From positions 1-17,358 of the forward strand of contig JAVEEO010000346.1 of the NCBI GenBank assembly GCA_030840415.1: DNA of 17,358 nt, written 5' to 3'. The number at the start of each line of letters is the position of its first letter. Within the stretch, counting starts at the first letter, position 1. Position numbers and translations under genes: made by a program. This DNA comes from Pseudonocardiales bacterium (GTDB lineage: Bacteria; Actinomycetota; Actinomycetes; Mycobacteriales; Jatrophihabitantaceae). Below are positions 7,388 to 13,613 of the stretch, in pieces. A model generated the notes under the pieces. It was not told the DNA's origin, searched no databases, and saw nothing but the letters and a program-made list of their open reading frames with translations.

Positions 7388-8039
7388 CTTGGATCCTGGA
7401 ATACATCATCCTGACGTAAAGGTGGATTTTTTCGGCCTCAGTCAATACTTGAGAGTCATCACCCAACTCCCCGAAGCGCAGCGCAGCACGAGCGGTTGCA
7501 TTAGGTCGGCCGTCATTGCGGTCAATGTCTACGACCCCGCCAATACCGACGAGTGGGTCTCCATACGCAGCATCTGCGAATTCTATTTGAGAAAGTCCAG
7601 CCACCCCAAGACCCGCCGTCGCATAAACTACTTCACGAACGAACTCTAAGTCACGGTTTTGGCTTTCGTATCGGCGAGCCTCCTTAAGGATAGGCTCGGC
7701 CCAGATTCGCCTTAGTTCATAATCTGCCACCAGCCGCGACCCGTCTGATCCGATTGACTCATACCCAAGGCCTTCGGCTACCACGACTCCCTTACCCACG
7801 AGGCTATCCAGATCAGCCTGCAATCGAGGGAAGAATGGTTGCCGCGAACGCTTGAATACCTGCGAGTCTAATGAGGGAAGGTTCCAAACCGGCGCAAGAG
7901 CATCCGCCATATATGCGATGGCATGCACTGACAGGATTGGCATAGGTGTGAGACCAACCTCTTCGGCTGCATCAAGTATGCCTATGAGCCGCAACATACG
8001 CCGGAGTTGCTCGTAGTTGGGAGAAGGTGCCCTAGTCAT
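7380..8039 (-). CDS. Middle component of ABC-three-component system (LmuC-like), winged-helix-like
   Basis: A 219-aa protein. ATG 8039 overlaps the ATPase stop by 8 bp (ATGACTAG), and its own TGA lies inside the start region of the nuclease gene. It has a helical N-terminus (NYEQLRRMLRLIGILDAAEE), then PMPILSVHAIAYMADAL (about 32-48), a loop with proline and aromatic residues, and FPRLQADLDSLVGKGVV (about 70-86) followed by a beta-wing (VAEGLGYESIG). A helix-rich segment followed by a small winged-helix module of this shape and size is typical of ABC-3C middle components and LmuC. Assignment rests mainly on size, fold pattern and position between ATPase and nuclease. The role is inferred to be bridging ATPase and effector. 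Confidence 0.65.
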   Translation of the reverse strand: MTRAPSPNYEQLRRMLRLIGILDAAEEVGLTPMPILSVHAIAYMADALAPVWNLPSLDSQVFKRSRQPFFPRLQADLDSLVGKGVVVAEGLGYESIGSDGSRLVADYELRRIWAEPILKEARRYESQNRDLEFVREVVYATAGLGVAGLSQIEFADAAYGDPLVGIGGVVDIDRNDGRPNATARAALRFGELGDDSQVLTEAEKIHLYVRMMYSRIQVA

Positions 8040-10023
8040 CGGCTAATTCCTTAGCACGAGCGAACAAACTCTTACGTACATTGAGGTACTCATCGCGGAG
8101 TTCGCGCGTCGCCGCCGTGGGCGCAGCAATCACCAAGAGATCGACCAGTCGGTTCGATCGGTTGGACCGTATATGTGACTTGCTCATAAGCTGGGGGATT
8201 AGGTCTCCCGCCACGAGGTTTGATGTAATCACGAGCCGATTCTGCTGCATGGCGTCCGCAAATCTGGTCAGCACTGTTGCGGCACGGGACACAAAGACAG
8301 CGTCTAGCGACGATTCGGGCGCATCAATGATAAGCGTTCCACCATGGCTGGTAGCGACTTCCATTAATGCCATACGAAATGCCAAGTCGATGAACTCGCG
8401 CTGACTCTCAGATACCTGCTGGGGACCAGAGCGACGCACCGGGGATTGAAAGGCAGCGCTAGACATATTCAGCACGAAGGCTGCGAAAGTCATAAGTTCG
8501 CCACTCTCACCGAGACGCTCCCTGCTCGGCTGCCATACTAGGTTGCAATCTTCTAACAAGAACCCGTTAGCGAAGCCATCAAAGGCAAGACGGATGTCCT
8601 CACTTTTCTTGGCAATCTGCTGGTTAACTGAATCAACAAAAACTTGGAAGTCCGACCTGAGAGTCGTTAACGCGGCGCGCTCAACAGCCAACCTGGACCT
8701 CATAGCCGACAAGTCGGATTGCTGCTGATGAAGTGCCTTTTCTTCCGGCGGCAATACTCGTATGAGATCCGAACTTCGGGCTCTACGCTGGGAAATTCGC
8801 GCATTCAGCTCGGTGATTTGGCGAAGATGATCATCATATTCAATCTCCCGCGCAGCACGTTCCGACATCGCGGCCTTTAAATGCTCTTCCGCCGCCTCAA
8901 GCTTCGCAATCGCGCGAGTCAGCAGTCTCCTTACTACAGGTCTACTTTCTGTACTATCTTCGATCGACTGCCCACATACGACACAATCGTGATCTCGAAT
9001 TCGCTTCCGTAAATCATCTGCGAAGCCCGGAACCCAGCTCCCGCACGCAAGGCACTCCGAGTCGGAAAGTATTTGGCCAAGAATGTACCGTGCAGTGTCA
9101 GATGAAGAAGGGAAAGCGGCGGAGATAGACTTTAGTTGTTGATGCTCCACCGCGCGCAGCGCAGCCTCATGCGTCTGCTCTGCCATTAGCGCCATTGCCC
9201 TACTGGTTTGCCTAGCGGCGTCAAGTTCAGCTAAAGCACCGTCTAGCTGATCGGCCGATGCTTCATCTAGTTCTAGCTGCGCGGCTATGAGTTTTAGCTC
9301 CTGGCGGACCTCATCCCTGGTTCCGTGTTTTACCGCTTTAGCAACGGCACGTTCCTCGCGACCTACCATGTATTTCAGGTTCCGCACCCCGCTGTCCGAT
9401 GCAAGGATTTCCCGCGAAGTAGTCCGCCAGTGTTCGGATTCCGCCTTGCTAAGAAATAGGAGTCGGAGCAACTCTCTCTGCGCCGAGGGGTCCCATACTA
9501 AGGCGCGCCGATCTTCGAAGTAGAAGGTCAGGTGGCGAAGGGCTAAAATCCAGTCACCAAACGTATAGAGGTCGGCGTATTCACAGATTTGCTTTTGGTA
9601 TGCTTCTTCCGTCGGGCGCATGGCATTGCCCCCAACCTCTAGGGATACCACCTCCAAAGTATTAAGCTTCCGTACAAGACGGAATGGAGCACCACCCAGA
9701 TCAAAGCATATAGACGCGGTTGCCTTTTCCGCAGCATCTGTAACTCTGTGAGCAAACAGCCGAGCGTCCCAGGAGTTCAGTTTTACTGCGTCTAAACGCG
9801 CGCCGCCGAGTCGTTGTCCGCCTGCGAGCGCAGGAATGTCGAAGGGCCCGGTAAGCATGCGGTAGAGAATGGTAATCAGGGTCGTCTTGCCAAGTCCGTT
9901 CGCCCCTAGGATAAGGGTTAACCCTGGTTGGAAGGTGACATGGAGGCCGGGAAGGGTATCGGAGCCGGGGTAGAGACCGTAATCGTCCACGTCAAGGCTA
10001 GATAGGACCGGAAGGGCGATCAA
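8032..10023 (-). CDS. Rad50/SMC-like ABC ATPase with Cys4 zinc hook (ABC-3C / LmuB-like)
   Basis: A 663-aa protein starting at TTG 10023, chosen because GAGGTGG lies 8-9 nt upstream and the product then begins IALPVLSSLDVDDYGLYPG, the expected first strand. The frame stays open to ATG 10110, but that start has no ribosome-binding site, and a TATATT box (10076-10081) lies between the two. Walker A GANGLGKTT is at about 40-48. Two coiled-coil segments (about 230-320 and 365-475) flank CLAC (324-327) and CVVC (347-350), a zinc-hook or zinc-ribbon tip. The signature VSESQREFIDLAFR starts at about 537; Walker B plus D-loop LIIDAPESSLD is at about 564-574. SMC-like ATPases of this size with DAPESSLD are the core of ABC-3C and Lamassu systems, where they sense foreign DNA ends or structures and license an effector. 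Confidence 0.85.
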   Translation of the reverse strand: MIALPVLSSLDVDDYGLYPGSDTLPGLHVTFQPGLTLILGANGLGKTTLITILYRMLTGPFDIPALAGGQRLGGARLDAVKLNSWDARLFAHRVTDAAEKATASICFDLGGAPFRLVRKLNTLEVVSLEVGGNAMRPTEEAYQKQICEYADLYTFGDWILALRHLTFYFEDRRALVWDPSAQRELLRLLFLSKAESEHWRTTSREILASDSGVRNLKYMVGREERAVAKAVKHGTRDEVRQELKLIAAQLELDEASADQLDGALAELDAARQTSRAMALMAEQTHEAALRAVEHQQLKSISAAFPSSSDTARYILGQILSDSECLACGSWVPGFADDLRKRIRDHDCVVCGQSIEDSTESRPVVRRLLTRAIAKLEAAEEHLKAAMSERAAREIEYDDHLRQITELNARISQRRARSSDLIRVLPPEEKALHQQQSDLSAMRSRLAVERAALTTLRSDFQVFVDSVNQQIAKKSEDIRLAFDGFANGFLLEDCNLVWQPSRERLGESGELMTFAAFVLNMSSAAFQSPVRRSGPQQVSESQREFIDLAFRMALMEVATSHGGTLIIDAPESSLDAVFVSRAATVLTRFADAMQQNRLVITSNLVAGDLIPQLMSKSHIRSNRSNRLVDLLVIAAPTAATRELRDEYLNVRKSLFARAKELADD

Positions 10024-10181
10024 CTGAATTACCACCTCGCTGCTCTGCCGGCTCAAGCGGTGAACCTGGCTGCACAATATAGCTTTCCGTGGCCCACCGG
10101 AAGCGGACATACTACTTTAGACGGCGCGAAGCGACTACGGTTCGTCCCAGCGCACCACGGTCTAGCTTCCAGTGCCATGTA

Positions 10182-10227
10182 CTGCCGGGTGGTTCGTCAG
10201 GAAGAAGTCCACCCCATCAGTATCCGA
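10182..10227. repeat. Degenerate third copy of the AlkZ 5' segment at the right edge of the island
   Basis: CTGCCGGGT (10182-10190) followed by AGGAAGAAGTCCACCCCATC and AGTATC (10199-10224) aligns with 10378-10403 and 4611-4636. I count 23 of 26 identical positions against the 10378 copy. On the minus strand it would encode DTDGVDFFLT, beside DTAGVDFLLE and DTAGVNFLLE in the other two copies. It could be an attachment-site half or a remnant of a paralogous gene. Confidence 0.6.
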
Positions 10228-10240
10228 TGCGAGTGGGCGA

Positions 10241-10426
10241 TTCACCGCGCCGGAGCGGGCCCGCACCCCGAGCCGGGCCGCGGCGGCGTCCTGGGCCTGC
10301 AGTCCCAGCGCCGATGCCGCCACCTGGCGGGAGTGCCGGTGCCTCGGCGGGTCAGGCCCTGCCGGGTCATCCGCTCGAGGAGGAAGTCCACGCCAGCAGT
10401 ATCGAACACCGCTCGCCGCCGGTCAG
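10241..10426 (-). pseudogene. Truncated 5' remnant of the AlkZ-like gene (right copy of direct repeat)
   Basis: On the minus strand this encodes VFDTAGVDFLLERMTRQG and onwards, nearly identical to the start of the intact gene at 4666-3563. A missing G (CACCTGGCGGG here, CACCTGGGCGGG at 4554-4565) breaks the frame after about 30 codons. Homology stops after the codons for SGAV, and non-homologous island sequence follows. The remaining ~310 residues are absent. It sits just upstream of the hairpin that terminates protease paralogue 2, which is where the original 5' end of the AlkZ-like gene would have been before insertion. The bases between it and the hairpin hold nothing else recognisable. 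Confidence 0.8.
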
Positions 10427-10440
10427 AAGACCCCGGTCGC

Positions 10441-10477
10441 GGCTCCTGCGGGCCTGATCGCCAGGCCCGCAGGAGCC
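10441..10477 (-). terminator. Perfect 16-bp hairpin downstream of protease paralogue 2
   Basis: GGCTCCTGCGGGCCTG (10441-10456) and CAGGCCCGCAGGAGCC (10462-10477) are exact reverse complements around a 5-nt loop (ATCGC). The hairpin lies 27 bp beyond the protease stop codon. A very stable stem without a T-run is typical of terminators in high-GC actinobacteria. Confidence 0.85.
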
Positions 10478-10503
10478 CGTCCCAGAGAATCGGCCGGTGC
10501 CCC

Positions 10504-11409
10504 CTAGGGCTTGGTGAGCAGGCAGCCGGTCTTGTTCAGGTCGATCGCGTTGGTGGCGGTCAGGCAGGTGGTGAACCAGTAGGTCTCCTGGCCGTAGTTC
10601 TGCCCCTGGGTGTAGGTGACGCTGCCGTCGGCGTTGACCTCACACGGGTTGTCCAGCGTGCAGGCCTGGCCCTGCTCGTTGCTGGTGTTGTTGATCCCGA
10701 CGATCTGCAGGCTGGCGTTGTCCACGATCGGCGAGCCGGAGGTGCCGCCGATGGTCTGGCAGGCGGAGTTCGGGTACAGGTAGCGGATCGAGTCGTGCCA
10801 GGTCCACTGGTCCTCGCGCAGCGTGGGAACGAAGCCGTTGATCGAGCAGGAGTAGGTGGTCTTCCAGTAGCTGGACGGAATCGAGATCGCGTGCCCGTCG
10901 ACCGGGTGGCTCGAGGAGATGGTCAGCGCGTTGAGGCCGGTGGTGCTCCGGAGCTGGGCGAAGGTCCTGTTCAGCCGGTACAGCGTGACGTCGGTGCCGG
11001 TCATAGTCGCGTAGAGGACCAGGTCGGCCTTGACGGTGGCCACGGCCGTTCCGCTGGCGTTGAGCAGCTTGCCGGTGCGCGAGCTGGCCCGGTTGACCAG
11101 CACCTGGCCGGCCGCGAGGAAGCCGCCCTCGTAGCAGTGGCCGTTGGTGAGCATCATCGCCCGGTCGGTGTCCAGCGAAGACGGATACCGGGCCAGGCTG
11201 CCCGAGCAGTTGCTCAGCGCGATGGTCGAGGCGAGCCCGACAGCTTGCAGCTGCGGGGTGACCCGGCTGGGGCTCGCGGTGGTGGCGGGGGCCGAGGCCG
11301 GCGTCATGGCGGCGGCAGCCGGGACGGTGAGGGCGGTGCCGGCGATCGCGGTGGCGGCCGCGACCAGCAGCCGGAACCGGCGCCGGCGGGTGGCAGGTGT
11401 AGGGGTCAT
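10504..11409 (-). CDS. Secreted trypsin-like serine protease (paralogue 2)
   Basis: A 301-aa paralogue of the protein at 357-1307. The signal sequence starts with an arginine run (TRRRRFRLLVAAATAIAGTAL), a possible Tat or Sec signal, followed by a shorter Ala/Thr/Pro spacer. The catalytic triad is His91 in LTNGHC, Asp140 in MTGTDVTLYRL and Ser226 in GGTSGSPIV. Long blocks are shared with paralogue 1 (SRTGKLLNA, YATMTGTD, WTWHDSIRY, IVGINNT, and the C-terminal LDLNK/IDLNK...GCLL..KP), as is the cysteine pattern. ATG 11409 has GGAG about 6 nt upstream and a plausible promoter at 11446-11474. It is transcribed alone and ends at the strong hairpin 10441-10477. Exported endopeptidase is a safe inference; substrate unknown. 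Confidence 0.92.
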   Translation of the reverse strand: MTPTPATRRRRFRLLVAAATAIAGTALTVPAAAAMTPASAPATTASPSRVTPQLQAVGLASTIALSNCSGSLARYPSSLDTDRAMMLTNGHCYEGGFLAAGQVLVNRASSRTGKLLNASGTAVATVKADLVLYATMTGTDVTLYRLNRTFAQLRSTTGLNALTISSSHPVDGHAISIPSSYWKTTYSCSINGFVPTLREDQWTWHDSIRYLYPNSACQTIGGTSGSPIVDNASLQIVGINNTSNEQGQACTLDNPCEVNADGSVTYTQGQNYGQETYWFTTCLTATNAIDLNKTGCLLTKP

Positions 11410-11445
11410 GACAACTCCGTGTGAGCGGGCGGGAAGGGTGCGGCT

Positions 11446-11474
11446 AGCTAACCGGGCATAACCTCCCAGGTCAA
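11446..11474 (-). promoter_or_regulatory. Promoter of protease paralogue 2
   Basis: On the minus strand TTGACC (11474-11469) and TTAGCT (11451-11446) are separated by 17 bp, about 35 bp before the start codon. The -10 region overlaps the palindrome CTAGCTAG-like sequence at 11444-11450. Position and spacing fit a housekeeping sigma promoter. Confidence 0.5.
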
Positions 11475-11498
11475 GGAAAATCCCCTGCCACCTCCTGG

Positions 11499-12530
11499 CT
11501 AGTCATCCCCCGTCGCGTGCTCGTGAAACAGGGCCAGGCAGCGTCGCCAGGGCGCCGAGCCGGTCCGCAGGCCGGCCACCGGTTCGACCAGCTCGGCCGA
11601 GAAGCTGATGCTGGCCTCGCGCGGCAGCAGCGACGGCAGGTTGTCGATCGCGATCAAGGCCAGGTCGGTTCCCGAAACCTGCAGCACCGGTTCCTGCCAG
11701 CTGGTCGTCTCGGTGTAGAGCGGGAACAGGTTGTAGGGCGATCCGACGTCGTTGGTGACATCGCAGAGCACGCCCAGCCGGTGCGGCTGCGCGAGATCCT
11801 CCACCGTCAGGTACGGCCGGGCGGGCTGAGTGGTCAGCACGGTGTTGACCAGGACGTCGTGGTCCAGCATCGCCGCCCGGTCCAGCTGGCGGGTCTCGGC
11901 CACGTCCCAGCCGGTCGCCGGCAGGCCGGCGGCCTCGAGCGCGTCCCGGGCGCCGGTACCCGAGCGGCCGAGTGCGCCCAGGACCAGCACCCGCGGCCGG
12001 CCGGCAGCAACCTCGGCCAGCCGGCGGTCCAACTCCTCGCGGGTGCCCGGCCGTAGCGGAGGATCGAGCACCCCGGCGTGCTGCAGCACCGCCAGCGCCG
12101 CGCCGACGTAACCGGCCCAGTACCCGAACGCGGCCAGCCGGCGACCGGTGTCGTCGGTGAGGTACTCCAGATCCAGCAACGCGCCGCCGCCGCCGACGAA
12201 CCGGTCCAGCAGCAGCCGGGCCCCGGGCTGGTTCTTGTAGGCGTGGCCGAAGAACGCATGCCGGTGCCGCAGCTCGTACGGTTCGGCCGGCAGCTCCTTC
12301 AAGCCGAGCACCACTGCCGAGTCCGGCGCGTCCGGCCAACTGCCGGTCCCGGCGAGCCGAGCGCCGGCCGCGGCGAACTCGGCATCGGCAAACACCCGGT
12401 GGGCCGACTTCTCGACCACCACCTCGATGCCGGCCGCCACCAGCTTGGCCACGTCGCCGGGCACCAGCGGCGTGCGGCGCTCGTCGGCCCGGGACTCGGC
12501 GCGCAGCCACAGGGTCAGTGCCGCGGTCAC
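11499..12530 (-). CDS. Saccharopine dehydrogenase (NAD+, L-lysine-forming), LYS1-type
   Basis: A 343-aa protein starting LTLWLRAESRADERRTPLVP, the typical N-terminus of LYS1-like enzymes in the alanine dehydrogenase/transhydrogenase superfamily. The LKELP block supplies Lys78 and FFGHAYKNQ supplies His96, matching the catalytic Lys77 and His96 of yeast saccharopine dehydrogenase. LLDLEYLTDDTGRRLAAFGYWAGYVGAAL and the Rossmann segment RVLVLGALGRSGTGA, which binds NAD, are also clear. GTG 12530 is taken as the start: GAGGTGG lies upstream, and a short upstream ORF ends in an overlapping GTGA; GTG 12542 is the alternative. The family reaction is reversible oxidative cleavage of saccharopine to lysine and 2-oxoglutarate. 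No partner gene for lysine catabolism is in the window, so the physiological role is open. Confidence 0.85.
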   Translation of the reverse strand: MTAALTLWLRAESRADERRTPLVPGDVAKLVAAGIEVVVEKSAHRVFADAEFAAAGARLAGTGSWPDAPDSAVVLGLKELPAEPYELRHRHAFFGHAYKNQPGARLLLDRFVGGGGALLDLEYLTDDTGRRLAAFGYWAGYVGAALAVLQHAGVLDPPLRPGTREELDRRLAEVAAGRPRVLVLGALGRSGTGARDALEAAGLPATGWDVAETRQLDRAAMLDHDVLVNTVLTTQPARPYLTVEDLAQPHRLGVLCDVTNDVGSPYNLFPLYTETTSWQEPVLQVSGTDLALIAIDNLPSLLPREASISFSAELVEPVAGLRTGSAPWRRCLALFHEHATGDD

Positions 12531-12592
12531 CGCTGCGGCCACCTCGCCTCGGCCAGCAGGTTGTGGTCAGGCGTCGAGGCGATGGTCGCCAA
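12527..12592 (-). CDS. Possible 21-aa upstream ORF coupled to saccharopine dehydrogenase
   Basis: TTG 12592 is preceded by GGGAGG at 5 nt and opens a 21-residue reading frame (MATIASTPDHNLLAEARWPQ and one Arg). Its TGA overlaps the dehydrogenase GTG start as GTGA. The layout suggests translational coupling or a leader peptide. The peptide resembles nothing I know, and an ORF this short could occur by chance. Confidence 0.35.
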   Translation of the reverse strand: MATIASTPDHNLLAEARWPQR

Positions 12593-12609
12593 GTGAACCT
12601 CCCGGGCTC

Positions 12610-12645
12610 GGTTACAGGCCTGCGTAGTCGCACCTGCCGGTAACC
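12610..12645. other. Inverted repeat in the intergenic region upstream of saccharopine dehydrogenase
   Basis: GGTTAC (12610-12615) and GTAACC (12640-12645) pair, with three more pairs inside after one mismatch. It could end the flavin reductase transcript or act as an operator for the dehydrogenase gene. The sequence does not decide between these. Confidence 0.35.
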
Positions 12646-12695
12646 GTAGCGATGCGGCCGCGGGTCGGCTCAAACCCGGGTGGCACCCTTCGACC

Positions 12696-12734
12696 GGCAG
12701 CCCCCTGTCGCTACTGGCAGCCCCCTGTCGCTAC
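12696..12734. repeat. Tandem direct repeat, 2 x 20 bp
   Basis: GGCAGCCCCCTGTCGCTAC occurs at 12696-12714 and again at 12716-12734, a period of 20. The second copy contains the stop codon of the flavin reductase, so the duplication also reproduces its 3' terminal bases just downstream of the gene. Probably a slippage duplication. Confidence 0.9.
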
Positions 12735-13318
12735 GCCCCGACCGGACCGTCCGGCGGGCAACGGCCGTCCGGCGCCGCCGCCCCGCCCAGGCTTTCCCGT
12801 TCCAGCCGACCGAACTTGCCGCGCTCGAAGACCAGCACGTCCCGGTCGTTGCCGTTCGTCATCGACAGCAGGCGACCGATGAAGATGGTGTGGTCGCCGC
12901 CGTCGTAGGTGCGCCACAGCTCGCACTCGAAGTTCGCGGCCGCGCCGCTGATGAGTGGCGCGCCGCACAGCGGACCGAGCCGGGAGTCGATGACGTGGAA
13001 CTGTTGGCTGCCCAGTGGCCGGCGGCTGTTGGCGAAGTGCCGGGCCACGTGCTCCTGCTCCGCGCTGAGGACGGAGATGCCGAACCGCCCGGTGCTCTGC
13101 AGTGCCTCGTGCATGTAGGCCGTGCGGACCACACACACCAGAACCAGCGGCGGGTCCAGCGACACCGCGGTGAAGGAGTTGGCGGTCATGCCGTGCGGGG
13201 TGGCTCCGCCGACGCTGACCACCGTGACGCCGGTGGCGAACGCGCCGAGGGTACGGCGCAGCAGCGTGGTGTCCAGTTCCGGCGCGGGTGTCGCCGCGTC
13301 GGATTCCTGCGCGGTCAC
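12731..13318 (-). CDS. Flavin reductase family protein (FMN-binding split-barrel, HpaC-like)
   Basis: A 195-aa protein with the flavin_Reduct (PF01613) pattern: LLRRTLGAFATGVTVVSVGG near the N-terminus, HGMTANSFTAVSLDPPLVLV (about 42-61), FGISVLSAEQEHVARHFA, and a C-terminal block with GDHTIFIGRLLSM. These proteins bind FMN and use NAD(P)H to supply reduced flavin to partner monooxygenases or to act on other acceptors. GTG 13318 is the start because upstream codons look non-coding. It overlaps the TGA of a well-placed 23-codon ORF (GTGA) and has no ribosome-binding site of its own, so it is probably translated by re-initiation. No partner oxygenase is in the window. The MoeA gene lies 227 bp upstream of the short ORF, so co-transcription is possible but not shown. 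Confidence 0.88.
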   Translation of the reverse strand: MTAQESDAATPAPELDTTLLRRTLGAFATGVTVVSVGGATPHGMTANSFTAVSLDPPLVLVCVVRTAYMHEALQSTGRFGISVLSAEQEHVARHFANSRRPLGSQQFHVIDSRLGPLCGAPLISGAAANFECELWRTYDGGDHTIFIGRLLSMTNGNDRDVLVFERGKFGRLERESLGGAAAPDGRCPPDGPVGA

Positions 13319-13386
13319 GACGCCGCCCGGATCAGATCGGCCTTCTCGGCGCTGACGGTGTGCCGGTACTCGGCGTAGCTGTCCAT
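13315..13386 (-). CDS. 23-aa small ORF translationally coupled to the flavin reductase
   Basis: ATG 13386 has GGAAGGA 7 nt upstream, the best ribosome-binding site in this part of the window. The frame runs 23 codons (MDSYAEYRHTVSAEKADLIR then AAS) and its TGA overlaps the reductase GTG by 4 bp. The peptide is polar, probably helical, has no cysteine, and has Tyr4 and Tyr7. I do not recognise it. It may be a leader that loads ribosomes onto the reductase message, a small protein partner, or a peptide substrate; the first is the most economical reading. Confidence 0.55.
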   Translation of the reverse strand: MDSYAEYRHTVSAEKADLIRAAS

Positions 13387-13613
13387 TGCCGTTTCCTTCC
13401 ACGAGTACTGCGTCACACCGGCCCGTGGTGCTCGCACACCGAACTCGCCCGGGACGCCGGTGCGCAGCGGCCCGCGGACGAGACGTCCGGCCGTCCCGCT
13501 CGACCGGCGCAGGCGGGGTGGCCGCCCGAGGAGCCATGGAGTACCTCCATCCTGTTACGACCGGGCGGAGGTTGGCGTCTCTCGCTGTGCGCTCCTGGTC
13601 ACGACGCGCCGGG
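13387..13613. other. 227-bp intergenic region with hairpin
   Basis: Between the MoeA-like gene and the small ORF there is no gene. ATGGAG (13536-13541) and CTCCAT (13545-13550) form a 6-bp stem with a 3-nt loop, suggestive of an operator or small attenuator. I could not match the leader to any riboswitch class I know. Confidence 0.4.

Larger units (their letters stand above)
4685..10240. mobile_element. Acquired genomic (defence) island, no integrase seen
   Basis: The block between the direct repeats has near 50% GC and mixed third positions, against strong GC bias on both sides. It carries only four genes: a DNA methyltransferase and an ABC-ATPase/middle component/nuclease operon. No integrase, transposase, relaxase or phage gene is visible. 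The duplicated gene 5' end is compatible with site-specific integration, or with recombination of a circular molecule through ~170 bp of homology. Exact ends are uncertain by tens of bases. Confidence 0.7.

Noticed and set aside
10060..11424. 454-codon open frame on the plus strand across the AlkZ remnant and protease 2
   Set aside because: Antisense shadow; it spans an island junction, a pseudogene and a terminator, and its composition is not protein-like.
13387..13613. Riboswitch upstream of the flavin reductase (SAM, FMN, cobalamin, molybdenum cofactor)
   Set aside because: I looked for the conserved core motifs of these classes and found none; only a short hairpin is visible.
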